NCBI GenBank assembly: GCA_963513935.1
Contig: OY740776.1
Coordinates: 6,974,724-7,038,723, forward strand
From: Aphrophora alni
Lineage: Eukaryota > Arthropoda > Insecta > Hemiptera > Aphrophoridae
Direction: 5' to 3'
DNA: 64,000 bases
In this document: piece by piece, positions 48,279 through 59,918 of the stretch
How positions within the stretch are numbered: the stretch's first letter is position 1
Layout: every line of letters begins with the position of its first letter
Translations under genes and position numbers: made by a program
Notes under the pieces: generated by a model
What the model was told of the DNA's origin: nothing
The model's database searches: none
Seen by the model: the letters and a program-made list of their open reading frames with translations, nothing else

Positions 48279-51200
48279 GTGAGTAGTTTTCACTTTTGGT
48301 AATTTAACAGAATGGATAACCTCTTGGGAATCATCATGTTATATATATATAAAACTCCTTTCCCTTGAATACTCCAATAGCGTCAAGGTCGGAAGAGAAC
48401 AAAAATTGGTCAAGAGAGAACTGATAGGAAAGATGAAAGAGAGGGATCTAACCCAAGACTATATGAAGCTAGTATATATCCAGCTAGGCCCCTTTATATT
48501 GCCAAACCAATACGCATTAAAACCCCTCAAGGAAAATTGACTGACAAAAAATTGTTATTACTTATCACTATATAAAGAGAAAATACTGTCACAGAGGAAA
48601 TAGATGTTTACATTTTCATCTATGTAAATCTTTAATTTTTAACGAATGGAAAATACAAAATTTTCACAACATTTTATTTATAACAAAGTGACGTTTCAAT
48701 GACTAAATCGTCATCTTCAGTTGTTTATAGCTAGACACTTTGCACAACTGAATTAAAAGGTTAGGCCAATGCCTGAGCCACGCCCCTAAGTACAATGCTT
48801 TCACAATATGAAGAATCATTTAGGATTTTAACCAATGCCATTACTTACAATACATCAAATGCTTTTATCAGATGAACATTATATAACAAAAATGATATAG
48901 TTCTTTGAAATGGAATTGACCGTAGACATTGTGAAATGCAGAACCACGTCAAAATCAATCGTAAACAGTAAAGATTGCTTTAGATTTAAGTCGAAACGCA
49001 TCAATAAAACGTAAACTACCACAGAATCATAAGTCAGATTGACGGATTTTACCATAAAGACTACAATACCCCATTTTTTGTATACATATATGTCCAAAAT
49101 ACCATATTTCTTTAGAATTTTAAGTTTACACCTAACCTCAAAACAGTTGCATTTAGCAATGCAATATTATTTTTTTAAATTTTGTCCATTGTATGCCTTA
49201 TAGTCAAAATACCTAATAATTAACTTAATTTATGTTTACACCTAACCTCAAAACAGTTGCATTTACCAATAGCTAAACAATATAGTTTTATTTTACCAGT
49301 GCAGCCTATACAAATTTTCTCAAAATAACATAAGTTTACACCTAACCTCAAAACAGTTGCATACAATACCTAAATAATATAATTAAACATTTTTTCCATT
49401 GTAGGCCTATACAAATTTGCTCAAGATACCATATTCCTTCACATATTTTAAGTTTACACCTAACCTCAAACCAGCTGCATACAATATCTAAATAATATAA
49501 TTATATATTTTTTCCATTGTAGGTCTATACAATTTTGCTCAAGATACCATATTCCTTCACATATTTTAAGTTTACACCTAACCTCAAACCAGCTGCATAC
49601 AATATCTAAATAATATAATTTTATATTTTGTCCATTGTAGACCTATACAAATTTGCTTTAGATAACCACATTCCTTGACATATTTTAAGTTTACATCTAA
49701 ACCTCAAACCAGTTGCATACAATACCTAAATAATATAATTTTATATTTTTTTTTTCCAGTGCCTGTGGAGGCGAGCTTCAGATGCTGTTAGACAGAGACG
49801 AGGTGCCTTCAGAGAGACAAGTAGTTCGCCTAATGAGACAAATACTTGACGGCCTTGTATACCTACACTCTATTAATGTAGCACATTTAGACATCAAGGT
49901 AAACCTAACCTGAAAATAACTGTACAACTATCTAATGTAGGCCTATAATAAACCAAGTGTTTACGTGCAATTGTTGGCTCCAGTTTACAAAACATGTCAT
50001 CACCAGTTCACCTTACAGGAAGAATTAACTGAAAGTATTGTAGGAGGGGAACATTTATGTGAAGGACAGAAAATGTTATTTTATTTAGTAATTTATGTAA
50101 TAAGGAGTTTCTTACAACAAATGAACATTACCGTGTAATTCTATGCATTCAATTTGAACTGTTAAGAAAACATAACCACAAAATTAAACTACTGTAGTAA
50201 TAAATTAGAACAGCTGTTAAAAATCATATGGTAGGCGTAATAGCATTAGATGATCACTTTATTGCTTTATTAATGGTAGTATTTTCTGCCTTTATATTTT
50301 AAGTGGGATTTAAAAAAATGTTGTAACATATATTTTTTTTACTTTTTCACATACCGTAATCGTAGTATAGGACCTAGAGAATGTTATGTCGTCAAAAATT
50401 TGATTTTTCGGATATATCGATTTTGAGATCTCTTGAGATTTGAGAATGATAACTGTTTAGCATAAGTACAGTGCTCCACAGCCCAAATCTGGTACTGGTA
50501 TGTGGGAATATTTATCAAATCTTGGGACTTTTTCCCATTCTTTGATACCTTAAAATTTGAAATAGCGACTATAAAAAACAGAAAATTACAATTTTTTTCA
50601 AAATCGTCTCTAACAATTTTGATTAAATTTTGTGTAAGTGTACCCTGGAGAGTTTTGAAATTCAAGTAGGATACAAAAAAGAAGCACACGTAAATAATAA
50701 GTACAATAATTTTAAGAAGAAAGAAATTAACCCAAACCGCTTAGTATATTTAAACATTCTCAATATTGTTACTAACTAAAAACATTCCAGCTGAACATAG
50801 CATAAACAAATCAAAGGCCAGAAATAACACCTAGGTAGCCATTTTGGGGTGTCCCCACTCTCTCCCTCTTCCTAGTCATATGTAAATATATGCAAACAGG
50901 AAGCAGGATGTTAGGGTTGTTGACCTTGTGACCTTGGGGGAGAGGGGTTTCATGAATAGACATCTCTATCTTGCTCTAAGTCTGTTTGACTTTTTATTTT
51001 ATTTTTAGATATGTATCAATAACAGATGTTGGGGAGTGGTTGTTTTTTTTGTCACATTCAAGTTGAGGCAGAAGAGAATAAATCTAACAAATTAAGCTGT
51101 AACTAAAAAACATCCGAAGGTCCTGGATTCATTCCGATGATCATATATTTTTCACTCGAAATAATTATTTAATACCGGTAATTAAATCCATATATAAACC

Positions 51201-54200
51201 TGTAAGTTGAGTAAAAAGATTCATATCAATGTCATTTTAACGAGGTAGTTAATCTAATAACTCAAAAATTGTAGTAAACAAAGGAGATATGTATTATGAC
51301 CTATACTGGTAAGCGACTGTAATGTCAAAGGTCCTGATTTTGTTTGCCAGTCTAAGTTGGATATTTTTCACTTGAAATGTTTATTAAGTGTTTCTATATA
51401 GTTATCTTGTTGATTAAACCTTTTTTTAATTTTTGTATTCTAAATTATTGAATCCCAGTTTTGGGATCATTCGCTACATTTAATACAGAACAAAACTGAT
51501 CAATACACCCGTTTTGTTATTGAAATATGAAGTTAAACTAACGTTATAAGGCCGAAATTCGTTCGTAAACATCCAAAATGTTTAGTAAACACAAGTTTTC
51601 AGTATTAACTGATGATATTTATATATGAACAAAAGGGAGAATTACTATAAGCTTAAGTGGTTGAAAGTATACAAATCACTGTAACGATACTAGTTTGTAT
51701 TATGAATTATAAATTAGAGTTTTATTCCAAATTTGCTATATCCATAACATGTGTCTAAAATTAATAGTAAGTACTTCCTGCCAGGTTTTCTTTTTTATTA
51801 GGATCTACAACAATAATTAGCTTTTAAATTTTAAGAACTTGCCTGGAATTGTTATCATCTTAGTAAGCGTTTTGTATATTTTCACATTACTTTTTAAACT
51901 CTATATTGTTTTATAAATATTTTTTGGTACTTACGTATTAACGCCACCGCAGCAGAAGTTGCGCTAATGTGCATGCGCCAATAAAGAGCAAACTGGTTTA
52001 AGGGAAGCAGAATTCCATTTTTTTCAGCTTTGAGATTCATATACTTTCATTTTATGATTTGTCGCAAAAATTTTAGGCGTAGATTGGCGGCACTTCACTT
52101 TTAAAGCTCATGTTTATCCATGATCTAATTTCAAATTATTAACTTCAATAAACTTACGAAAGGTTTGGCCAGGTGATTATATATATAAGGTTTGGCTAGG
52201 TGTTTATATATATAGCTACTTGGCCAAACCTGTCGTGATATATAATTATATCGCAAAGTAAGCAAATATTGGCGCATGCGTATTAGCAACTTCTGCTGCG
52301 GTGGCGTTAATACGTAAGTACCTATTTTTTTACATTGTTTATATTCACATTTCGTGAAAATACGACTGAAATCATAAAAAATAAATCTTTCCAAATTACG
52401 TTTTCAAACCTGCATGCAGTTGGTTTCGAACAATTTTTGAGTTTGTATAACATGTAACAATACTCAATTGTGTTTCTATTAACATAAATACAATATACTT
52501 ATATTATTGAGATTGCAATACTTTCAGAAAAAAAAACATATAACATAACCTAACATTCTATTTCCATCTGTTTTTACAGCCGCAAAATTTGGTGCTGACA
52601 GGTGAATTTCCGGACTGTGATGTTAAACTGTGCGACTTTGGTATATCTAGGTACTTAAGCCAAGGTGCTGACGTCAGAGAAATCCTAGGCACTCCTGATT
52701 ATGTTGGTAAGGATTATTTAGTAATCATCATTTTGTTTTAAGCAAAAGGTTTATTGGAATATGACAAATAAATTGTCTACTTAAATAAATTTGTAGATAT
52801 TGGAGAATGTTTTGGTGAAATAATAGATCAATATTATAATATATTAAAATGAAAGGAATAACTAAATATTTAAAATTATTTTTTGAATATTGCAATAAAG
52901 ACTAAGGACTCAAATTACTGAATTGAAGTTTTTTAAATTAAAATCAAAATTTTAGTTAAAATACCTCCATAGGTGTTTCATTGCTATTTGTAAGTTTATA
53001 AACATAAAATAAACAAAATGTAATACATTAATACAATTAATCATTTAGTCAAACTCCTAATACGACAGAAACAAATGCCTTCTACCTAATGTTTGGAAAG
53101 GAGAATTAGAACACATTTGGACTTAATACACTCTCGAGGAAATAGAGAGTCAATTATCCAAGTGGTAGACAAAGAACTTTTAAAGTCGGTAACAGAGTTC
53201 AAGCTCAAGACTATAGTTAGTAGTGCGGTTTCGGAAAAATTATAGAAATGGAGAAAAACAAATTTTTAAACCCCAGTAGCCTTTTTATTTGTACTTGGAT
53301 TCTTTTGTGTTCGTGATGCAAAACTAATTTGTACTTTAACATAAAATAAATAAAAAAATTAATACAAACACACTATGCATTTCAATGACCATTTATCAGA
53401 TGTCGACACTAGTCATTTCATCGTCAGAAAAATTGGAGATTGGCATTCAAAGGGTTAACAAAATTGTAATAAAACATCATCAGGAGTAGTATAAAACCTT
53501 TTCGGAATTTGTAACGCGGACTATATACGAATAATTATTATCATCAAAGCAGAGCTTCTTTTGACTTAAAATGCCATGGTGTAAGTTTAGGCCGATTCTC
53601 AGATAAACATTTATGAAGATTGGATTACAAACACAAAATGCAAGACCATTATGATCAGTGTCCACTTAATGAATAAGCGATGTTATTAAGATATTTCTAG
53701 TATTTATATAGTATATTGTATTAAATTTGCAGTAAGAAAGATAATAAGAGTATAAAGATTAATAGATATAAAATCTTTTTTTTACAGCTCCTGAAGTTCT
53801 CAATTACGAGCCTATCAGCCTAGCAACTGATATGTGGTAAGTTTGAAATTCTCTGTTTGAAATTATTTGTTAATGATGGAAGTTCAATTTTATTATTATA
53901 CATTTTTCGGACATTTGATACAACAACATGTATTTGACGTTAGTTGTGTGTTACCGTGATTGTGTGTTTTTTTGACTTCTCAGTTTCAGCTCTGAGATGC
54001 ATGCTTAGATATTAAGGTTGGTGGTATTCTTATTTAATTTTACTTCTTACATAGGCTTAGTTTCTAGTTTCATGTTTCTTTACTTTTTAGTCACTTGATA
54101 ACGGGAATTGATTCTTATTCCCGAAACGTCGTGTTTTGATTTTTAACACACAAATGAGGGCAAATGTCCGAAAAATGCATAATTATAAGTTTGAAATAAC

Positions 54201-57200
54201 CTACATTAATACATAATTTATCACTTTTTTCTTGTTAGAGTTAAGTTTGAGCTATACTGTAGTTTTAAACCAAATTTAATTACAAACTGTCTCATTTTGT
54301 ATAGTTATCAAATTTAATAAACTATCAAATAAATTCGATAATTTTCATAACATAGTAATAAAACTGGTGAATATTGTAGGTTAACATGTGGATATAAATA
54401 TTAAATGATTTTAAATTGCTCACTATTTTTTTTCATTAAAATCTAAATTTAAAAATTAGTTAAACTGGTGTTCTAATTGTTATTACAACAGCTGACTCAG
54501 AAATCAGCTTTTTTTTATTTCGCAATCATAAAACACAAAACAAATTGAGGTTAGGGGTCATTATCTTTTGATATTTTAAAACTGACTTGCGGGTTTATTC
54601 TATTCAGGGTACAAATTTGTTAATAAGCTGACAGATTTTAAGGTTAACGTGAAGACGTTTTAACAAATTAGTTATGCATATCAAATTAATGTAGGGATTT
54701 TGATTAAATGTAAATTGAATGACAGAACTTTTTGTAAATATTCTATGTCTGAATGTTACCAATTCCAATTTAAATGAAGCTGTAACAAATAAAGAAATTT
54801 TAGATATTGGGCTTTCAAATGTCCATAACAAAAATCGATCAAGTCTACTAAAAGCTGAAAAGCAGAAAAGCTGGATGTGTAAATCATACATTAACTAAAA
54901 CCAAAATGATTTACAAAAATAGAAAGAATGTTGCGATTTTAGGATTACAAAGTAAATCTAAACCATCTACTAATGAAATCTACGAATGATACTAAGAAAA
55001 TAATCGTAAACTTTAAAAAAACAATAATAAAGCGAAATTTTATAGTAAAAGGTTGAATTAATTAGAATATATTATTTGCAGGTCTGTTGGCGTACTTATC
55101 TATGTTCTACTGACAGGCTGTTCCCCTTTTGGAGGCGACACAAAACAAGAAACATTCTGCAACATTGCGCAGTGCCGGCTTGACTTCCCGGATGATCTTT
55201 TCGAAGACATCTCTGAGGATGCCAAGGATCTGATGAGAAAACTCATGGTCAAAAACCCAAGGTAGGTTTAAACAAGCTTTTCGGTTAAGAAACTCTTTTG
55301 AAGAATTCACAGTTAATAAATGAAATAATAGTACAATATCATATTTTCCGTCTATGACCTCTTCTTTTCACAAATTAAGAGGTCATTACTGAAAATATAA
55401 GGTATTGTACTATTATTTTATAATTTGAGACCTGGATATACAAAAATGAATGTCTTTATTGTTTCTCATGTTCACAAACGCCCCTAAAAGTTTGAACAAT
55501 TGAAGATAAGGAACTTTTTGAAATAATGTTTAATGATATAAATGAAAACATTTATTAACTATTCGTAGGTTGTGTTGAATTATACTGTCATTCACACTAT
55601 TACAGCTTTCCAAAAGTTCATCTATGTACTGTTATTTTGTTAAATTGATTTAAAAACTATCGCCGTCCCTAGACATACTATACTGCCACTATATCATTGA
55701 CCTATGGTTAATTGTTTTAACACATATCATAAAATATCCAGTGAAAGGTTTTCAATTAAGTTCTCATTATTTGACTGCTTGAAACGTTAAGTAAAGTGAA
55801 AAAGAAAGAACAATTAAAAAAGTTATAAGTATGAAAGAATCAGTTTTACTAATTTAAGCAGAACGTGGAACGAAGTTTAATGTTCGTTCTGGAGTGAGGG
55901 AAAGAAAATCAAAGATGGATTCTGATTCTAAACTATGTTTCATTGTTCACATGCTACATTTTTTTGAAGGAAGAGGTATGACGCTACAATCTTGATTTTC
56001 TGTTCACCAACAGAAGTTTGCTCACACCCCATTTAGTACTCTAAAACTTCAAACCAATTCTAGTTCTAGTGTATGTGATAAGTTCTAGAATTTTGTCTAG
56101 TATGTTGGTACCTAAAGTTTCTCTTAGCTGAAAGACTGAAGATCTTCCTCCTTTTTTGATCCTGCATCCACAGTCAATTAGAATATATCTAATAGTCTAA
56201 ATACACCACACAGGCTGCCTCATTCAAAGAGATTGGCACATTGTTCCATCAAAAATCAAAACATTTTTCATGAATGAGCTTGTTCAACTTTACAACCTAC
56301 AACTTTTAACAATTGTCCCTAATCGAGATGTTCTCTTTCTATGTATAATTTAAAACCATTTCATTAATTTATTTCTTACTTTTCAAAAATATAGAACGTC
56401 CAACTAACGTCATGTTTTTTTGTTTGTTTTCAGCAAACGCCTCTCTGCTAAAGAGTGCCTACAACACCCTTGGTTCACCAACGAGTCTATGGATTTGCTC
56501 AAAACACCTTTAGCAACCGCTATTAACACTAACAAACCTACAAAACCAAGGACACCAGTTCCTAGCAAGAAACCTATTCCTGCAGCTGAAGAATGTGCTG
56601 CAGAAGATAGCGCACCAGAAGATAACGTACCAACTTATGTTACATCCTTACCCAAATCTAAAACATCATTCCTTGAAAAGACTCTAAAAGACTCCGCAAA
56701 TGTTACACCTAAGTGCAATAGTGATTCAGAGGACAGTTCTAACGCTAAGGGAATAAGTGCAGAAAGGCGTAAATCTTTTATGAAAAATATGGAAAATTTA
56801 ATGGAGAGGTTAAGTGATGAACCACAAGAAAAGAAAGTAGAAAATACACCAAGCGAAGTTACCTTAAGACAAAAAGACTCTAAACCTTGCGAAAGGACGA
56901 GACTTACACAAGTCGACAGCTTTCGTAGCATGACACGAGCGAGTGGCATGCAAACTATGCCAGTCTCTGGACTTCTACGCTATAGGTTAGAACGTAGTTG
57001 TAATTTATTAACAACAAATGGTCAAAATTCAGTGTTCCACAACGGGAGTAATATTGAAAGGGAGTCTGTTTTTAAATTTCGAAGAGTTTACATTTTAGAT
57101 GACTCCGAAGATCCTTCCCCGCCACCATCTATCAACGGATCGTTGAATTCTGATACATCGTCCATGAGTGATTCCAACAGCGATACAGTTAGTGAAATGT

Positions 57201-57709
57201 CAGTAGACTCGTCAAGCGATCGGTCAAGTATAATATCATTGGACGACTCATTAGACCTAGCGTATAGTAAATCATTAGGTCAAACACGACACTATGCTTC
57301 CTGTTACAACGTTTGGGAAGCTGTAAAGAATTCAAAAGTTCAAAATAGAGGATGGCCAAGAGAATGTAACGGATCATTTGCAAGAGCATTATCCAGATTT
57401 TCAACCCAATCAGACACAGCAAAAGAAGGAGTCTACCATCGCCAGAACAAATCATTAACAATTTTCAATAATAACAAACCGGCCACATCGACAACACCAT
57501 CAAATGGCAAGAAATGTGTCGGCCTGGAATTAATGCGAGAACGGAACGGAAATTTAGTTGTTATCCGTGAAGTTAAAGCTGTTAATGGTAGTAAATATGC
57601 GAGGTGTAGTGAGGTTAAGTGCGAGTCTGTGCAATCGAGAATTAGAAGACTACAAGTTCAAAATGGCATTCAAAAAGAACTTTCTAAGGATCGGTATAAT
57701 GTGTTCTAA
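48066..57709 (+). CDS. Drak: DRAK/STK17-family serine/threonine kinase, 5'-partial, six exons
   Basis: CAMK-group protein kinase of the death-associated-kinase-related branch; in flies this family phosphorylates myosin regulatory light chain and promotes actomyosin contraction. Exons 48066-48278, 49760-49898, 52580-52706, 53788-53836, 55082-55261 and 56434-57709 join in frame into 661 residues. Seen in order: end of the glycine loop (RGKYATV, 1-7), catalytic Lys22 in AAKF, alpha-C Glu40, HLDIKPQN (114-121, Asp116 catalytic), DFG (137-139), APE (161-163), DMWSVGVLIY, and HPWF (248-251) closing the domain. HLD in place of HRD is normal for DAPK/DRAK kinases. The 410-residue tail has no ankyrin, death or recognised calmodulin-binding domain, which argues against DAPK itself. 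The start codon and first glycines lie upstream; the first base is the third base of a split codon. The tail is much longer than in vertebrate DRAKs. A paralogous CAMK is the main alternative. Confidence 0.88.
48350..48495 (-). repeat. SINE-like family A, copy 12, in Drak intron
   Basis: Ends with the clearest A-box-like block: reading the minus strand from about 48492, GGGCCTAGCTGG matches TRGCNNAGYNGG at 11 of 12 positions. It is followed about 20 bases on by 'cttgggttagatccc', then 'ctctcttgaccaatttttg'. Confidence 0.82.
49120..49735 (+). repeat. Tandem array (105-119-bp units) abutting the Drak exon b acceptor
   Basis: 'aagtttacacctaacctcaa' recurs at about 49120, 49228, 49332, 49450, 49569 and 49688. 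Units also contain 'taaataatataattttatat' and a T-rich run ending in tag or cag ('ttccattgtaggcctatac'). The last unit ends in the true acceptor at 49759. Confidence 0.92.
49760..49898 (+). CDS. Drak: Drak coding exon b (hinge to catalytic loop)
   Basis: Acceptor in a run of T followed by ccag ending 49759, donor gtaaac at 49899. It encodes residues 72-118, including ACGGEL after the hinge and the catalytic-loop HLDIK at its end. It leaves in phase 0. The acceptor sits at the end of a tandem array whose units carry similar acceptor-like sequences. Confidence 0.9.
49899..51099. other. Drak intron, first part
   Basis: Contains an inverted member of the diffuse 'aaaatcgtctctaacaattt' family (about 50390-50660). 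No exon recognised. Confidence 0.45.
51100..51172 (+). repeat. SINE family B 3' end (degraded)
   Basis: 'gaaggtcctggattcattcc' (B-box region) and 'tcatatatttttcactcgaa'. Confidence 0.65.
51199..51385 (+). repeat. SINE family B, copy 3
   Basis: 'gtaagttgagtaaa', 'ttttaacgaggtagttaat', 'actggtaagcgactg', 'gtcaaaggtcctgattttgt' and the tail 'tttttcacttgaaatgttta'. A and B boxes are decayed. Confidence 0.7.
51926..52322. mobile_element. MITE with 8-bp TSD, copy 2, in Drak intron
   Basis: Same ends as 36877-37277 but the interior is in the opposite orientation. The duplication tatttttt flanks it exactly (51918-51925, 52323-52330). 397 bases. Confidence 0.94.
52580..52706 (+). CDS. Drak: Drak coding exon c (PQN to activation loop)
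   Basis: Acceptor tttttacag ending 52579, donor gtaagg at 52707. It encodes residues 119-161: PQN directly after the HLDIK of the previous exon, DFG at 137-139, and the activation segment up to GTPDYV. It leaves in phase 1 (G|CT, Ala161 of APE). Confidence 0.92.
53040..53235 (+). pseudogene. Ty3/gypsy-type integrase C-terminal relic in Drak intron
   Basis: Translated from about 53052, TPNTTETNAFYLMFGKEN resembles the integrase stretch that ends '-P-LMFGR'. After stops, RTFKVGNRVQAQDYS (about 53170-53214) resembles the 'F-VGD-V-RDY' segment at the integrase C-terminus. Order and spacing fit a decayed LTR retrotransposon fragment. No LTRs were found. Confidence 0.6.
53788..53836 (+). CDS. Drak: Drak coding microexon d (APE to TDMW)
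   Basis: Only 49 bases. Acceptor tttttttacag ending 53787, donor gtaagt at 53837. It encodes APEVLNYEPISLATDM plus the first two bases of the Trp177 codon, and restores the frame between exons c and e. The conserved content and exact phase match make it secure despite its size. Confidence 0.92.
53893..54186. mobile_element. Candidate MITE with about 25-bp inverted ends in Drak intron
   Basis: 'tacatttttcggacatttg' at 53899-53917 and its inverse 'caaatgtccgaaaaatgca' at 54161-54179. Between them is 'gataacgggaattgattctt' / 'attcccgaaacgtcgtg', a local inverted motif. No target duplication is certain. Confidence 0.6.
55082..55261 (+). CDS. Drak: Drak coding exon e (C-lobe)
   Basis: Acceptor tatttgcag ending 55081, donor gtaggt at 55262. 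It encodes residues 177-237 of the C-lobe: SVGVLIYVLLTG, SPF, and the helix ending MVKNP. It leaves in phase 2 (AG|C, Ser237). Confidence 0.92.
55323..55418. repeat. Inverted repeat (hairpin) in Drak intron
   Basis: 'aaataatagtacaatatca' with 'tgacctctt' pairs with 'aagaggtca' and 'ggtattgtactattattt'; about 40-base arms and a short loop. Confidence 0.7.
56434..57709 (+). CDS. Drak: Drak terminal coding exon f (end of kinase domain and long Ser-rich tail)
   Basis: Acceptor gttttcag ending 56433; the stop is TAA at 57707-57709. The first 15 codons finish the kinase domain (KRLSAKECLQHPWF). About 410 residues of tail follow: Thr/Pro/Lys-rich at first, an RRKS basophilic-kinase-like site at 348-351 followed by a likely helix, a long Ser/Asp-rich acidic stretch at about 459-517, and a basic C-terminus. 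There is no recognisable second domain. The ATG at 56420 is intronic and is not a start. Confidence 0.93.
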
Positions 57710-59260
57710 TTCATAAAAACTATTTTTTAAAATGTAAATTAATGTATAATAATTATTTATTTCTGTGAACAAATTTTATTCTCAAAATGTGCTTCATCAA
57801 TTTATAATCTGTTTATTTTTAATAAGATAAATTATATTAATAACCTAACCTCAAATACTTCGTTTAAATCCAAGTATTATTATTTTTCACAGTGCTTATG
57901 TTTATCACAAACACATTGTATTATTCTATACTACTGCCTATGAATAAAAATTTGATTTTAATAAGACTAATCCTATCGCAACAAATTTTATCCGATCCTA
58001 TTGGTGGAATAAACACATCTGTTTTTCAGATTGTTTTGAATGCCCTTTTAAAAATAGTTAAAGTGCCTTAGAAAAACTAATCGTGAAAACACTTAACATA
58101 ATACTAGTCATACTTTTAATCCTATCTGTAATATATTTTTATTTCTTGATGAATTTTTTTGTAGTTTAGTCGACAATACAAACAATTTTTGATGGTATGA
58201 TTTGTACTTAAAACTAGTTTGAATGTGTTACTGAGGCGTTTGGCCTTGTATATTTTTATAAAAACACTGTTTTTTATGAGCAGTATAAAATCAGTTACTT
58301 TTTTTTACAAAGAAAATGCAGTATATAAAGATTATTGATTGTATGATAAATGTACGGCAATTTATGATGGTATATAAAGAGTAGCCTATAACAATAATTA
58401 CAAGAACTAGGAGAAGTGGAGATTCTGAGAATAAAATAGAAGCTAAATTCCTTTACAGTTGCAATTAATATCAAAAACCAGTTTTTTAAATTTAAAAAAA
58501 AATCAAAGAACTATATTTTAAAATCTCTTTAAATTTGTTTTGCAATGTTCTTTTAAATAGAGAAATCAATATTTAAACATTGTAAATTTCTCAGTAAAAT
58601 AGGTATTTTTGTTTTAATTCGCTAAATATTGCACTTCTAATTTTTAGGTTAGCAGAGTTGTCTAAACATTGGTAAAACCTAATGTTCATATCGACTGTTT
58701 TCTAGGGAAAATCTGACAAAACATCTGACCACTAAATACGAAAACCTCCAATTTTAAACAATTTGATTCTTCTCGCTAGGAAATCTACTACAAAAATTAT
58801 ACATATGTAGATCAAATGGAACAACTAATTTAAAAATTACTGTGCCATTTGGGGATACATAAATTTTGACCTCTACTTTTGCAAGGTAATTCTGATTCCA
58901 CTGGCCTATAATTTTTATCTTTTTGATTTTTCCTAAATTTATAGAATAACTATAATCTATTTTAAAATAAAAACATCTGTTATAGGCTACTGTTTCAGGT
59001 TTTTGGTCTAATGTAAACGACATTTTAATTGTTGAGCACTTTTTTTGGTTATAAATCCACTTTAGAAAATGTTTTAAAATATGAAAAAAACATAAAACTA
59101 AAAGACTGTTAAAAGGGATCTATTCCAGTTTCGTGCAATAGTGACAAACAACGTGTACTGTAAATTAGTTTTAATGTATATTTAATTGTATAGAAATATT
59201 CACGCCGGTGTAAAAAAGACTTAATGTGCCAATGCCGATGAGGCGTAAATAAATCAAACA
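57710..59260 (+). other. Probable 3' UTR and downstream flank of Drak
   Basis: AT-rich, without a supportable ORF. AATAAA polyadenylation hexamers on the plus strand lie at 57943-57948, 58430-58435 and 59248-59253, so alternative 3' ends are possible; nothing in the sequence says which is used. No transposon structure is seen here. Confidence 0.55.
57943..57948 (+). terminator. Candidate polyadenylation signal AATAAA of Drak
   Basis: First consensus hexamer after the stop codon, 234 bases downstream, in AT-rich sequence. Further hexamers occur at 58430 and 59248. Use is inferred. Confidence 0.45.
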
Positions 59261-59918
59261 TCAAACATATGTACACAAAGTAATGTTTGAAATCTGTGAT
59301 TATTTATAATATATTCATTTAATAATTTATATCTAGAATAATTATTTTCCTGTTTGTGTGTATTTTTGTGAGAGATATGGTATGCATTTTGTATTTCTAA
59401 AGTCAATTTATTGTTGATTGTTTGCATTGTTCAGCATTGATTTTTACCTGTACATATTCAATGTTGATTTTGCATTATTTAATACTGATAATTAAATTTT
59501 TCAACTGAAATTTCTGTTTCTGTTATTTCATCTCCTTTTAAGAATTTTTAATTTTTTTTTTTCAAATTTGTTGTATTTATTTTGTAGAAAAGACATTAAT
59601 TTATTTCAATACGCCTTTACATAACTCCAGCAAAACAATAGAAAATCAAAGGTTAAAGATAAGGTCAAACATCTTAACATCAGCAAACAGACGGAACCTT
59701 TGACCATAATCTTTAATTGTGCAGGTTTTACAGGCAAGAGGCTTAGATTGTTTGGAACACAAACAGCAACTGAACTCAAGCAAGATAAGCTATTCAGTAA
59801 AGAAGACTAATTTGTTAGATTAATATCTAAAGGCTTAGTTGCACAAACAGACTTTAAAAAGTTACGGTGGCAGGAGTCACATGCCCCTAACTTCTTTTTC
59901 TAAATTTAAGACTCCATA

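Noticed and set aside
54604..54891. 95-codon minus-strand ORF in a Drak intron
   Set aside because: No recognisable motif, AT-rich, within an intron; probably chance.
56635..57461. Minus-strand ORFs of 104 and 90 codons
   Set aside because: They are antisense shadows of the Drak terminal exon.
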